Of a stretch of DNA of 21,152 nucleotides, positions 1-6,492 are shown one piece after another. The notes beneath the pieces are model-generated. The model made no database searches and was not told the origin of the DNA. It worked only from the letters and a program-made list of their open reading frames with translations. Origin of the DNA: JAUXEH01 sp965602945. Its GTDB lineage: Bacteria; Acidobacteriota; Aminicenantia; Aminicenantales; Aminicenantaceae. The stretch is taken from assembly GCA_965602945.1 (NCBI GenBank), contig CBFDBC010000038.1:1-21152 (forward strand), in the 5' to 3' direction. A program made the position numbers and the translations under genes. Each line of letters begins with the position of its first letter. Within the stretch, counting starts at the first letter, position 1.

Positions 1-351
1 GATCCTCCCTATGAGTGCGCCGAAGTTCGTCTCGGGGATGGGCTGTTGGACAGTGGAGAATCCCAGGCCGTCAGGACCGCAGTATCCCCGGGGGTTGCCC
101 TGCTGCAGCGAGATCCCACCCTGGGCCTGGAACACGATCCTCTGCCCGGCCTTGACATCGAGCCTGGTATCGGTCCAGTGCACATCCGCCGGCACTCCGA
201 TGCGGTAAAAACGGCCGGTCTCAAGTACCGGCCGGGTTTCCTGCAGTTCCTGATCCGCGGCCCCTGCCCGATCGGCCGGGAACAAAAGGGCCACAGCGAA
301 GAAGATAGAGAGGAGCGCTTCCGGCCTGAATTTCTGGTTAATAGGCGGCAT
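1..351 (-). CDS. Secreted protein with PA-IL/LecA-like domain (3' end outside window)
   Basis: 117 codons are visible before the gene leaves the window. The start is fixed by an AGGAAGG ribosome site (361-367, minus strand) nine bases before the ATG. The N-terminus has a basic segment followed by a hydrophobic stretch (LLSIFFAVALLFPADRAGA), as expected of a Sec signal peptide cleaved near residue 32. Downstream, VPADVHWTDTRLDVKAGQRI, GNPRGYCGPDG and FGALIGRI match the pattern of PA-IL (LecA)-type sugar-binding domains: two extended strands, a glycine-rich loop and a closing FGALIG strand. It follows suhB by 14 bases with the ribosome site overlapping the suhB stop, so the two are probably co-transcribed. 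The product should be periplasmic or extracellular. Carbohydrate binding is inferred from the family only; the remaining domains are unseen. Confidence 0.7.
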   Translation of the reverse strand, partial: MPPINQKFRPEALLSIFFAVALLFPADRAGAADQELQETRPVLETGRFYRIGVPADVHWTDTRLDVKAGQRIVFQAQGGISLQQGNPRGYCGPDGLGFSTVQQPIPETNFGALIGRI

Positions 352-365
352 ATGGGTTCACCTTC

Positions 366-1175
366 CTAAGGGCTTTTGTCATGACGGGAGGCGGCAGGGC
401 GCAGCCCCAGGACCTGAATAAGTGACTCATGGATGCGTCCGTTCGAGGCCACGGTCTCCTTTCCGGTCGTGTCAAGCCGCTCTCCGCTGAAATCCGTCAC
501 TCGTCCCCCCGCTTCGAAGATCATCAGAATGCCGGCGGCCACATCCCAGGGGGCGAGCTTGATTTCCCAGAAACCGTCGAAGCGCCCGCATGCCACATAA
601 CACAGATCGAGGGCCGCCGATCCGCAGCGGCGGACAGCCTGGGCCCGGACAGCGAAGTCGGCGAAATGATCCAGGTTGTTCTCCCGGCTCTCCCGAACAT
701 CGTAGGGAAAGCCGGTAGCAAGCAGGCTGTGATCCAGGTCGGGAGTGGAGGAGACGGATATCCTGCGGCCGTTGAGCTCCGCACCCCTTCCGCGGAGGGC
801 TGTGAACATCTCTTCACGTGTCGGGTCGAACACGACGCCCATACCTATCTCCCCTCGCCTCTCCAGCGCAATGGAGATGGAGTACACGGGGAGGCCATGG
901 GCAAAGTTCGTGGTTCCGTCGAGAGGATCGATGATCCAGCGAAATTCCGATCCCCTTTCTTCATTTAAGCCCTCCTCCGCGAGAAAGTCATGACCGGGAA
1001 AACGTTCGGACAAGCGGTTTACGATCAATGCCTGTGACCGCCTGTCGGTATCGGTGACAAGATCCACTACACCCTTGAAGGAGATCTCACCCACGGAATC
1101 GCGATGCGCCCGCAGCAGCTCCCCCGCCAGCCGCGCCGCATCTTCAGCCTCCTGCTGATACGCCTGCCACTCCAT
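366..1175 (-). CDS. suhB: Inositol-1-monophosphatase family protein (SuhB)
   Basis: A Mg-dependent phosphatase of the inositol monophosphatase superfamily, expected to hydrolyse myo-inositol 1-phosphate or related sugar phosphates in the cytoplasm. From the chosen start it is 269 residues, the normal family length. Visible motifs are the acidic FLAEEG (around residue 67), the metal-binding DPLDGTTNF (83-91) and the C-terminal WDVAAG (210-215), so all metal ligands appear present. An in-frame ATG lies 33 bases further upstream (1208). I prefer 1175 because a TTGTAT/TAAGAT promoter sits such that transcription would begin about 2 bases before this ATG, and because the extra eleven residues are not typical of the family. 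No Shine-Dalgarno precedes either start convincingly. The exact substrate cannot be told from sequence; bacterial SuhB proteins can also bind RNA polymerase or ribosomal RNA machinery. Confidence 0.93.
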   Translation of the reverse strand: MEWQAYQQEAEDAARLAGELLRAHRDSVGEISFKGVVDLVTDTDRRSQALIVNRLSERFPGHDFLAEEGLNEERGSEFRWIIDPLDGTTNFAHGLPVYSISIALERRGEIGMGVVFDPTREEMFTALRGRGAELNGRRISVSSTPDLDHSLLATGFPYDVRESRENNLDHFADFAVRAQAVRRCGSAALDLCYVACGRFDGFWEIKLAPWDVAAGILMIFEAGGRVTDFSGERLDTTGKETVASNGRIHESLIQVLGLRPAASRHDKSP

Positions 1176-1183
1176 AATAACCC

Positions 1184-1212
1184 ATCTTATCAACTCTCCG
1201 CCTCTCATACAA
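1184..1212 (-). promoter_or_regulatory. Promoter of suhB, predicted leaderless
   Basis: On the minus strand a -35 TTGTAT (1207-1212) and a -10 TAAGAT (1184-1189) are separated by 17 bases. The -10 ends 8 bases before the ATG at 1175, giving a predicted start of transcription near 1177. The promoter lies inside the longer open reading frame that begins at 1208, which argues against that longer start. Seen by eye; no experimental support. Confidence 0.55.
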
Positions 1213-1321
1213 CACCGGGAGACGTTCAGCCGCCCGGCCGACCGGACACACTCGGATACCGTCCGGAACAGTTCGGGAGAAGAAATGAATAATGGGAGGG
1301 GGAGGTGCGTATATCTATCTA

Positions 1322-1336
1322 CGGGGACGTTCCCCG
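1322..1336. repeat. Short GC-rich palindrome between suhB and the adaptor gene
   Basis: CGGGGA (1322-1327) and TCCCCG (1331-1336) form a perfect 6-bp inverted repeat around a CGT loop. It has no U-run after it, so it is a poor terminator. It resembles the small GGGGAC-core palindromes scattered between genes in many bacterial genomes, and a second palindrome with a GGGGAC core lies at 12318-12340. Whether it is a repeated element in this genome cannot be seen from one window. The rest of 1213-1423 holds no gene I can support. A second possible promoter pair (TTGCGT 1346-1351, TAGACT 1369-1374, 17-base spacing) also lies here. Confidence 0.4.
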
Positions 1337-1423
1337 GAATAGCGGTTGCGTCCTGACGGTAAACCGGGTAGACTTAAAAGCGCAACGCCCCGGACTGGAG
1401 GACATCCTGGGCCGACCTCGGGA

Positions 1424-1453
1424 TTGAACCTTTTCAGACAAAGAACGTAGATT
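1424..1453 (+). promoter_or_regulatory. Promoter of the adaptor/ABC/Yip1 operon
   Basis: TTGAAC (1424-1429) and TAGATT (1448-1453) are spaced by 18 bases. Transcription would start near 1460, leaving a leader of about 33 bases before the ATG at 1493 and excluding the ATG at 1457. An upstream alternative, TTGCGT/TAGACT (1346-1374, 17-base spacing), is also plausible and would keep both starts possible. Confidence 0.4.
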
Positions 1454-1492
1454 AAGATGGCGCATTACCGAGTTAAAATCGAGAAGATAAAC

Positions 1493-2692
1493 ATGAAGAA
1501 ACTCCTCCTAATCCTGGCCGCAGTGTCCGTGATCGCGATTATTATCCTGGTCAACCTTCAGTCCAAACGGGAGAAGGCCGTCAAGGTCTCGGTAGAAAAG
1601 GTGACGGCGGACGACCTCGCGTCGGTCATATCCGCGTCGGGAGAGGTGAAGCCGAAAAAGAGCGTCAACATCAGCGCACAGATTCCGGGCCGTGTCATAA
1701 AGATCGCCGTGGAAGAGGGACAGATCGTGGAAGTGGGAGACTTCCTGCTCAAACTGGAGGCGACCCAATACGAAGCCAACGCCGAAAGGGACCAGGCCTT
1801 CATCCGCTCTCTCAATGCCGAACTCATCAGGGCCGAGGCCTATCTCAAAAGGGACGAGAACAATCTCGGAAGGCAGAAGAACCTCTGGGATAAGCAGCTC
1901 ATCTCACGGGAGGAGCTTGAAGCCGCCACGGCACAGTCCGATATTTCAAAGGCCACCAAAGAAGCGATAACCTACCAGATCCGTCAGGCCCAGGCTTCGC
2001 TCAAGAGCACCCTGGATAACATCGAAAAAACCGTGTATGCCTCACCAATAGCGGGGATCATCGCCAGCCTTCAGGTAGAGGAGGGGGAGACGGCACTCGT
2101 GGGGACCATGAACAATCCCGGCACCGTGCTCATGACCATCGCCGATCTCTCCGTCATGGAAGTTGAGGTCGAGGTGGATGAGACCGATGTGGTGGCGTTG
2201 GAACTCGGGCATCCCGCGGAGGTCCGGGTAGATGCATTCCCAGACCGCATCATCGCCGGCACGGTCACGGAGATCGGGAGTTCGGCGCTGGCGAAGATCA
2301 CGGTTTCGGAAGAATCCAGGGACTTCAAGGTTGTGATCACACTCGAGGATCCTCCGGGCAATCTGAAACCGGGCTTATCCGCCTCCGCGGACATCATAAC
2401 GGACGAGAAGGAGGGCGTGTTGGCCGTGCCCATCTCCGCCCTCATCAGCAGGGAAGGCCCGGATTCCGGCAGGAGAAATGACGGGGATCGGATAGAAGGG
2501 CTCTACCTGGTGGACGCGGACAACCGGGTGAAGTTCACGCCTGTACAAAAAGGGATCATGGGGGAATTGAAGATCGAGATCATCTCCGGACTGAAGAACG
2601 GGCAGACCATAGTGGTCGGCCCTTATTCAGCACTCCGCCTGTTGGAAGATGGGGCCCTCGTGAAACCTACCGCCAAGGAAGAGACCGACTGA
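1493..2692 (+). CDS. Efflux periplasmic adaptor (membrane fusion) protein, MacA/HlyD-like
   Basis: A 399-residue periplasmic adaptor that should bridge an inner-membrane transporter to an outer-membrane channel. Residues 2-20 form an uncleaved or signal-anchor hydrophobic segment after MKK. Next come a half lipoyl domain (VNISAQIPGRVIKIAVEEGQ), a long charged alpha-helical hairpin (about residues 95-185, rich in E, K, Q and A), the second lipoyl half (YASPIAGIIASLQVEEGE) and a beta-barrel region (MEVEVEVDETDVVALELG). The start at 1493 is chosen because GAGAAG lies seven bases upstream and the hydrophobic anchor begins directly there. A further in-frame ATG at 1457 would add twelve polar residues. 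Its TGA stop shares one base with the next gene's ATG, so it is translationally coupled to the ABC ATPase. No TolC-type channel gene is present in the window. Confidence 0.88.
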   Translation: MKKLLLILAAVSVIAIIILVNLQSKREKAVKVSVEKVTADDLASVISASGEVKPKKSVNISAQIPGRVIKIAVEEGQIVEVGDFLLKLEATQYEANAERDQAFIRSLNAELIRAEAYLKRDENNLGRQKNLWDKQLISREELEAATAQSDISKATKEAITYQIRQAQASLKSTLDNIEKTVYASPIAGIIASLQVEEGETALVGTMNNPGTVLMTIADLSVMEVEVEVDETDVVALELGHPAEVRVDAFPDRIIAGTVTEIGSSALAKITVSEESRDFKVVITLEDPPGNLKPGLSASADIITDEKEGVLAVPISALISREGPDSGRRNDGDRIEGLYLVDADNRVKFTPVQKGIMGELKIEIISGLKNGQTIVVGPYSALRLLEDGALVKPTAKEETD

Positions 2693-3399
2693 TGGAAAAC
2701 ACGAACAACGCCATCATCCGTTCCGAAGATCTCTGGAAGACCTACGTGCTGGGGCAGCAGGAAGTCAATGCCCTGAGCGGAGTCTCCATGGTCGTGGAGC
2801 GAAACGAATTCCTGGCTATCATGGGCCCCTCAGGTTCGGGAAAATCCACCCTCATGAATCTCCTGGGATGCCTGGACACGCCCAGCCGGGGGGAATACTG
2901 GCTCAATGACCAGCTGGTCAGCAGCCTGACTGAGAACGAGCTGGCGCACATACGCAACCAGGAGATCGGCTTCGTGTTCCAGGTCTTCAACCTGCTGCCC
3001 CGTGCATCCGCGTTCCACAACGTCGAGCTGCCCTTGATCTATCGAGGCACTGCAAAAAAAGAGAGAACCCGGCAGGTACGCCAGGCCCTGGAAATGGTCG
3101 AGGTCTCCCACAGGATGGATCACAAGCCGTCCGAGCTCTCCGGTGGTGAGCGCCAGAGGGTGGCCATCGCCCGCGCCCTGGCCAACGAGCCGTCCATACT
3201 GCTGGCGGACGAGCCGACCGGAAACCTCGATTCCAAGACCGGGAGCGAGATCCTCAAGCTGTTTCACAAGATCCATTCCCAGGGAAACACCATCATCATA
3301 GTGACACACGATCCGGATATCGCCTCCCAGGCCCAGCGGATCATCTATATCCGCGACGGGAAGATCGAACGCGAGGTGAGGAAGGAGCCTAACGCATGA
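2692..3399 (+). CDS. ABC transporter ATP-binding protein, MacB/LolD type
   Basis: A 235-residue cytoplasmic ATPase subunit. All nucleotide-binding motifs are intact: Walker A GPSGSGKST (residues 44-52), a Q-loop in FVFQVFNLLPRASAFHNVEL, signature LSGGERQRVAIARALA (from about 149), Walker B ILLADEPTGNLD (from about 169) and the switch histidine in IIVTHD. The NLLPRASAFHNVELPL segment and NLDSKTG are typical of the MacB/LolD/FtsE group, which extrudes substrates or acts on lipoproteins rather than importing. It is coupled to the adaptor upstream (one-base overlap) and to the Yip1 gene downstream (ATGA overlap). A MacB-like or FtsX-like permease would be expected as partner, but none is encoded in the window. 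Confidence 0.93.
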   Translation: MENTNNAIIRSEDLWKTYVLGQQEVNALSGVSMVVERNEFLAIMGPSGSGKSTLMNLLGCLDTPSRGEYWLNDQLVSSLTENELAHIRNQEIGFVFQVFNLLPRASAFHNVELPLIYRGTAKKERTRQVRQALEMVEVSHRMDHKPSELSGGERQRVAIARALANEPSILLADEPTGNLDSKTGSEILKLFHKIHSQGNTIIIVTHDPDIASQAQRIIYIRDGKIEREVRKEPNA

Positions 3400-4100
3400 G
3401 CTTCCCCGGTCGTGTCACAGGCACTTTTTTCAGCCCCGACGCCACGTTCAAATTCCTGGCGGAAAAGCCGGTCTGGATGGACGTCATCCTCATAGTATTG
3501 ATGGGGGTCCTCCTCTTCTCCTACTTCTCCGCACCTTACCTGCAGGATGATCAGCTCGGGATCCTGAAGGAAAACACCCGGCTGCGCGACCGCTATGGCG
3601 ACGAGCAGTTCGAGCAGATGCTCGAATTGAGGAAAAATCCACCCGCGTGGCAGGTCTACCTGGGTTACGCGATGGCTGGTCTGGGTTTCCTGGCCGGGCT
3701 GCTGATATCGAGCCTGGTCATTCTGGTGCTGGGCCGCATGGGTTCGACCGAGGGACGCTTCGGGCAGATCTTCGCCGCGCTCATTCATGCCAACCTCATC
3801 GACAAGGTCCTGGGGAACGGGGTCCGTACTTTCCTTGTCCTCTCCAAGCAATCCTTTTTCCAGGCGATGACCTCGCCGGCCATGTTATTCCCTCAGCTGG
3901 AGCCCACATCCGTTGCCTACACCGTGCTAAACCAGTTCGACTTCTTCCAGATCTGGATGTTCGGCATCCTTGCCCTGGGACTCACATACATCTTCAAGAT
4001 CAATCTGAAGCGCGCACTTTTCATCTCCTATTTCCTCTGGTTTCTCAAGAGCCTCCTCAACGTAGGCATTTCGGTCCTCGTCATGCAGTTTTATCTGTAG
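3396..4100 (+). CDS. Yip1-family integral membrane protein
   Basis: A 234-residue multispanning membrane protein. It begins with a short amphipathic lead (FFSPDATFKFLAEKPVWMD), the usual opening of bacterial Yip1-domain proteins. Predicted helices follow around residues 28-47, 87-112, 118-140, 180-198 and 205-230, with a charged cytoplasmic or periplasmic loop (about 50-82) after the first. It overlaps the ABC ATPase gene by four bases (ATGA), so the two products are made in step. It has none of the FtsX/MacB permease features: no large periplasmic domain and only about five helices. It may be the membrane partner of the ATPase or an accessory protein. Assignment to Yip1 is by sequence character, not by alignment. 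Confidence 0.7.
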   Translation: MSFPGRVTGTFFSPDATFKFLAEKPVWMDVILIVLMGVLLFSYFSAPYLQDDQLGILKENTRLRDRYGDEQFEQMLELRKNPPAWQVYLGYAMAGLGFLAGLLISSLVILVLGRMGSTEGRFGQIFAALIHANLIDKVLGNGVRTFLVLSKQSFFQAMTSPAMLFPQLEPTSVAYTVLNQFDFFQIWMFGILALGLTYIFKINLKRALFISYFLWFLKSLLNVGISVLVMQFYL

Positions 4101-4389
4101 TCGTAACCGGAAACCTTTCCAATCCATGTTGATTATTATCCTGGATTATTGATAAAAAGTGCCGATACAGAATTTAGTGATCTTGAGTGATGGCCTGATA
4201 TTTCATACACAGCAGGAGCCTACATTTTCCCCCGGCGGATTCTTATTTGTAATCGGCATTTTTACCCTTCGGGCGAGCCGAGGAATAAGGGTATTTTTCT
4301 CGCTGGGGAAAATCACCGGGCTGACGTTTCAGCTTGGCTGGCTGATATTGAGCACGGACCTGGAGCTGCGGACTCGAAAGCCAGAGGGT
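4101..4389. other. Intergenic region with nested inverted repeats
   Basis: No gene is supported here. An 85-codon open frame at 4159-4416 lacks a ribosome site and any recognisable protein character. The stretch is richer in A+T than its surroundings and contains several inverted repeats: an outer perfect 9-bp pair ATTTTCCCC/GGGGAAAAT (4224-4232 and 4305-4313), an inner TACCCTT/AAGGGTA pair, a near-perfect GCGGATT/AATCGGC pair (about 4235-4257) and a small GCTGA/TCAGC hairpin (4320-4333). It lies upstream of the predicted start of transcription of the DUF4388 gene. It is therefore more likely the 3' end of the ABC operon mRNA, a separate small RNA or a DNA element than a leader. Confidence 0.5.
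4263..4298 (+). terminator. Possible terminator of the adaptor/ABC/Yip1 operon
   Basis: TACCCTT (4263-4269) pairs with AAGGGTA (4287-4293) and is followed directly by five T residues (4294-4298). The 17-base loop can form a small inner CGG/CCG pairing. The stem is short and lies about 160 bases after the Yip1 stop codon, so efficiency is uncertain. Confidence 0.35.
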
Positions 4390-4417
4390 TTGACAACCTC
4401 CCCCCCCACCTTATAAA
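4390..4417 (+). promoter_or_regulatory. Promoter of the DUF4388-miaA-hflX operon, predicted leaderless
   Basis: A perfect -35 TTGACA (4390-4395) and a strong -10 TATAAA (4412-4417) are spaced by 16 bases. The -10 ends 8 bases before the ATG at 4426, so transcription should start near 4424. The ATG at 4420 would then lie upstream of the transcript. The region between -10 and ATG has no Shine-Dalgarno; the spacer carries an eight-C run. Confidence 0.6.
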
Positions 4418-4425
4418 GTATGTGC

Positions 4426-5499
4426 ATGGAAGACGTCTGGCTGTCAGGGAACCTGTCCGACCTGCCTTTCCCCTTTCTTCTGTTCCGGATATGGAACAGC
4501 CGCATGTCGGGCACCCTGGAGATCGAGACGGAAGCCGGAAATGCCGTGGATTTCAAGAACGGCGACATGTGTGTGCCCGCGGAAAGGTTCGGCGACGGAG
4601 ACGGCCTGGATAGTCTGAAGGAGCGGATTTCCGGAGAAGGAACAGATTTCGAGGAAGCAAGAGGCCTCCCGGACCTGATGGACGCCGGAAATCTCACACC
4701 GGAAGAGATGTGGAAGATCCTCCGGACCCTCATCTCGGAAGACCTGATGCCCCTGTTCGATCAGCCGGACGCCGACTACGCCTTTCACAGCGAACACTGC
4801 TGGGAGGAGCACGAGATACTGTTCTACGTCCCTATCCTGGATCTCATCCTGGATGGGATCCGGAGGATGTCAAACACCGCGCTCATTACAGAACACCTGC
4901 CGGACCCGGACGCGGCGCTGAGGCCTCTCTTCCCCGATTACCTGAAGCGGATCCCCTTCAACGCCCCTGAGATCTACCTGTATCATGTGATACAGGAGGA
5001 GCAGGCGGTGGCGGACATTTACGCTTCCAGCCAGATGGGCCGAAAAGAGACCCAGAAGGCCCTCTACACCTTTCTGGCGCTGGGAGTGGTAGGACTCCCT
5101 CACACCAGCATCAAGAACCATAACCAGGTGGAGATATCTCAGTCCGACATCTATCATCTCCTCGACAGCTTCAATCACACATTTGAAACGATCTACAAGT
5201 ACATCTCCAAAGAGATCGGACCGGCTTCACTGAACGTCCTGGAAAAGTGCCTCGAAGATACCAAGCCTTCTCTGTCTCCTTTGTTTCAGAATCCAAGGTT
5301 CGATCCGGACGGCCGCATCGAGATCAACTCCGTACCCATCACCGGAGCCGGGATCCAGGGCCGACGGCTGAAACAGGCCCTGGTGCAGGACCTCAACGAG
5401 ATCCTGGCCGCCGAGATGCTGGCCGTAAAAAAGATCCTGGGTAATGCCCATGAGGCGGTGCTGATCAAGAACCTCGGGAAGGTCCTCGGATGCAATTGA
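4426..5499 (+). CDS. DUF4388-domain protein
   Basis: A 357-residue soluble protein. The N-terminal region (LSGNLSDLPFPFLLFRIW, SGTLEIETE, AVDFKNGDMCVPAE) has the pattern of DUF4388, a small domain found in bacterial signalling and gliding or motility-associated proteins, usually fused to regulatory modules. The middle (about residues 180-250, APEIYLYHVIQEEQAVADIY through LYTFLALGVVGLP) looks like a winged-helix segment, as often accompanies DUF4388. The C-terminal third is charged and helical. No catalytic motif is visible. I choose the ATG at 4426 because the promoter at 4390-4417 predicts transcription from about 4424; an in-frame ATG at 4420 adds only two residues. It overlaps the next small frame by ten bases and heads the miaA-hflX operon. 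Its function is unknown; a regulatory role is inference. Confidence 0.75.
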   Translation: MEDVWLSGNLSDLPFPFLLFRIWNSRMSGTLEIETEAGNAVDFKNGDMCVPAERFGDGDGLDSLKERISGEGTDFEEARGLPDLMDAGNLTPEEMWKILRTLISEDLMPLFDQPDADYAFHSEHCWEEHEILFYVPILDLILDGIRRMSNTALITEHLPDPDAALRPLFPDYLKRIPFNAPEIYLYHVIQEEQAVADIYASSQMGRKETQKALYTFLALGVVGLPHTSIKNHNQVEISQSDIYHLLDSFNHTFETIYKYISKEIGPASLNVLEKCLEDTKPSLSPLFQNPRFDPDGRIEINSVPITGAGIQGRRLKQALVQDLNEILAAEMLAVKKILGNAHEAVLIKNLGKVLGCN

Positions 5500-5576
5500 A
5501 GCGCAAACAGGTGCTCGCGCTTCTGCTGTTCGTTACACTTCTGGCCCTGATATTTTTGATCCAAATTGGAAGCTGA
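5490..5576 (+). CDS. Small membrane protein, 28 residues
   Basis: A short open frame beginning ATG at 5490, overlapping the DUF4388 gene by ten bases and the miaA start by eleven. A GGGAAGG ribosome site lies seven bases upstream, which is better than those of either neighbour. The product has a basic N-terminus (MQLKRKQ) and one continuous hydrophobic segment (VLALLLFVTLLALIFLIQIG), so a single-pass inner-membrane microprotein with an inside-positive N-terminus is predicted. I know no family for it. An alternative is that it serves mainly as a translated linker carrying ribosomes from the DUF4388 gene to the miaA start, which lacks its own ribosome site. The two roles are not exclusive. Confidence 0.5.
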   Translation: MQLKRKQVLALLLFVTLLALIFLIQIGS

Positions 5577-6492
5577 AGGCAAAAACCTTGTCATCATCCT
5601 GGGCCCCACCGGGGTAGGGAAGAGCCGGACATCCATCCATCTCGCTCACCTTTTCGAGGGAGAGGTCATCAACTGCGACTCCATGCAGGTATACCGGGGT
5701 TTCGATATCGGAACGGACAAGATCTCTCCCGGAGGCCGAGAAGGTATCCCCCATCATCTTCTGGATGTGGTGGCTCCCGAGATCCAGTTCACGGCAGCGG
5801 ACTTCGTGCAGGCCGCGCTGCAGGCAGCGGAGGGGATATGGGAGCGGGCACGCCTGCCCATCATCACCGGAGGGACCGGCCTGTACCTCAGGGCTCTGAT
5901 CGACGGCCTGTTCCCGGAAGGACGGAAGAATCCGCAGATCCGCAGGCGGCTTGAGCAGGAGGCCCAGGCCCAGGGGCTCGAGTCCCTCTGGGAGAGTCTG
6001 AAAAGCGTCGATCCTTCCTATGCCGACAAGATCGGGCCCAGGGATCGCATCCGTATCATCCGGGCGCTGGAAGTCTATGAAGAGACAGGCCGTCCGTTCT
6101 CTTGGCATTTTGCCCGGACACGCTCGTATGTTGCCGACAGCAACCTGATCAGGATCGGACTGAACCTGGAGCGCCGGGACCTGTACACCCGCATCGAACG
6201 GCGTGTGGAGCGAATGTTCACCGCAGGTTTGATCGACGAGGTCAAGAACCTGCTGGCCGCCGGGGTCGGAGAAGATGCGCCTCCCTTCCGGGCCCTGGGC
6301 TACAAACAGGTGCTCAGGCACCTGCGAGGGGAGATCTCTGCAGAGGAAGCGGTGGCGCTGACCCAACAGGAAACACGCCGCTACGCCAAACGTCAGGTAA
6401 CCTGGTTTCGTAAGATGGAGGGCATCCGCTGGTTCGCTCCGGATGAGCTGCCCGATATCGAAAAACACATCCTCCGATCCGTAATAAGATAA
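5566..6492 (+). CDS. miaA: tRNA dimethylallyltransferase (MiaA)
   Basis: Transfers a dimethylallyl group from DMAPP to N6 of A37 in tRNAs that read UNN codons; cytoplasmic. The 308 residues fit the family. The P-loop GPTGVGKS is at residues 13-20, followed by the DSMQVYRGFDIGTDK substrate region, HHLLDVV, GGTGLYLRALIDGLF, and QQETRRYAKRQVTWFRK near the C-terminus, so all conserved blocks are present. The start is TTG at 5566: an in-frame stop lies at 5557-5559 and no ATG or GTG comes before the P-loop. No Shine-Dalgarno precedes the TTG, but it sits within the last codons of the small membrane ORF, so translation is probably coupled. hflX follows with no gap. The hfq gene often found between miaA and hflX is absent. 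Confidence 0.95.
   Translation: MEAEGKNLVIILGPTGVGKSRTSIHLAHLFEGEVINCDSMQVYRGFDIGTDKISPGGREGIPHHLLDVVAPEIQFTAADFVQAALQAAEGIWERARLPIITGGTGLYLRALIDGLFPEGRKNPQIRRRLEQEAQAQGLESLWESLKSVDPSYADKIGPRDRIRIIRALEVYEETGRPFSWHFARTRSYVADSNLIRIGLNLERRDLYTRIERRVERMFTAGLIDEVKNLLAAGVGEDAPPFRALGYKQVLRHLRGEISAEEAVALTQQETRRYAKRQVTWFRKMEGIRWFAPDELPDIEKHILRSVIR

Noticed and set aside
4159..4416. 85-codon open frame in the gap before the DUF4388 gene
   Set aside because: No ribosome site, no recognisable domain, and it runs through nested inverted repeats and the downstream promoter.
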